A DNA stretch of 7,671 nucleotides from an archaeon. GTDB taxonomy: Archaea; Asgardarchaeota; Hermodarchaeia; Hermodarchaeales; Hermodarchaeaceae. The first letter of the stretch is position 1; the number at the start of each line of letters is the position of its first letter. The DNA lies in the NCBI GenBank assembly GCA_016550485.1, contig JABXGV010000187.1:1-7671 (forward strand), written 5' to 3'. Below are positions 7,159-7,671 of the stretch, one piece after another. Position numbers and translations under genes: made by a program. The notes beneath the pieces are model-generated. The model did not search any database, was not told the DNA's origin, and saw only the letters and a program-made list of their open reading frames with translations.

Positions 7159-7671
7159 TCGACACGCCTCCGCTTGTCCCACCTACCGGGGCTTGGTCAA
7201 TAAAATCTTCGTACTTCTTGTCGCCAATGTACGTTTCCAGTTTTGGTTCTATGAATCTCTGAATGTTAGCTATCAAGCGATGAATAGTATTGCCACATGT
7301 CCCCGATGGGAGCAATGCATACAGATGGTCCCGAGCTATCTCAAGGTCAACAGGTTGCCACAAATGATTGTCAACTGCATAAATATGTACCTTTCCTGCG
7401 CCCCTATCTATAGGATTGCCCCAGAGACGAAACCGATTATTCTTACGACGAAGTGAAGCAATCCACCGTTCAAAGGTGTCCAGGTCTAATTCTTGGCTAA
7501 ACTTTATAAAGAGCGGCATTCCAAGAGAGACGGGCTTACCGGTAGAAGACGTGTCTACAGCCTGAGGCCATGAAGCATCTTCAGCCATTTCTGTTGAGTA
7601 ACGATAAATGTTTGTAGCTACCTCAATTGTTTGCCTGAGTGCCGTTATTGAATCACTGCGATTAGTGAATC
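7151..7671 (-). CDS. Protein of unknown family, coupled to the nuclease gene (5' end outside window)
   Basis: I do not recognise this family. The frame stays open from the stop at 7151 to the right edge, giving 172 visible residues. The first ATG in view (7588) has no ribosome site, and no other ATG, GTG or TTG occurs in frame upstream, so the true start is probably beyond the edge. The 145 residues after that ATG include MPLFIKF, a charged segment FERWIASLRRKNNRFRLWG, and the block GTCGNTIHRLIANIQRFIEP, which has the look of a conserved helical motif. The C-terminus is Gly/Ser-rich and probably disordered (GGTSGGVSNA). No signal peptide, membrane segment or catalytic motif is visible. Its last bases overlap the nuclease start (ATGCCTGA), which implies coupled translation and suggests the two proteins work together, possibly with this one as sensor, adaptor or antitoxin-like partner; that role is speculation. 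Confidence 0.7.
   Translation of the reverse strand, partial: FTNRSDSITALRQTIEVATNIYRYSTEMAEDASWPQAVDTSSTGKPVSLGMPLFIKFSQELDLDTFERWIASLRRKNNRFRLWGNPIDRGAGKVHIYAVDNHLWQPVDLEIARDHLYALLPSGTCGNTIHRLIANIQRFIEPKLETYIGDKKYEDFIDQAPVGGTSGGVSNA
7167..7171 (-). promoter_or_regulatory. Ribosome binding site that decides the nuclease start
   Basis: GGAGG on the minus strand is eight bases before ATG 7158. It lies within the upstream coding sequence and downstream of the alternative GTG at 7182, so it can serve only the ATG. Confidence 0.8.

Noticed and set aside
7028..7456. 142-codon plus-strand frame
   Set aside because: It covers the overlap of two minus-strand genes that have a ribosome site and coupled stop/start. 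The plus-strand product has no recognisable domain.
1..7671. CRISPR arrays, tRNA or rRNA genes, insertion sequences
   Set aside because: No regularly spaced repeats, cloverleaf-like segments, rRNA signatures, terminal inverted repeats or transposase motifs were found by eye.

Overview
The window holds five protein-coding genes, all on the minus strand, in two transcription units that read from the right edge to the left edge. The base composition is balanced to slightly AT-rich. Translation signals are strong, with GGAGG-type Shine-Dalgarno sequences, a GTG start and short gene overlaps. This is compatible with a Firmicutes-like bacterium, but the sequence does not fix the organism and that placement is a weak inference. 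There is no rRNA, tRNA, CRISPR array, transposase or integrase in view.

Unit 1 lies at the right (about 7671 to 5928). A protein of unknown family runs in from the right edge and overlaps by 8 bases a gene for a probable PD-(D/E)XK nuclease. Downstream of the nuclease is a non-coding stretch of about 150 bases, then a strong minus-strand intrinsic terminator at 5928-5958.

Unit 2 runs from about 5843 to 1. A sigma70-type promoter overlapped by a palindrome precedes a 68-residue excisionase/MerR-like helix-turn-helix protein. After a 107-base gap comes a 1067-residue SNF2 helicase, and overlapping its end by 11 bases is a large adenine-specific DNA methyltransferase that runs off the left edge. 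The pairing and order of SNF2 helicase then N6-adenine methylase match the first two genes of class 1 DISARM (drmD, drmMI). If that is right, drmA, drmB and drmC should lie just beyond the left edge. These three are not visible here, so the DISARM assignment is an inference from two genes.

Working model: the methylase marks host DNA, and the SNF2 helicase acts with the unseen drm proteins against unmodified incoming DNA. The small helix-turn-helix protein probably controls the operon through the palindrome over the -35 box. The upstream nuclease and its coupled unknown partner form a separate unit that could be an accessory or independent defence module. They are the least explained part of the window.
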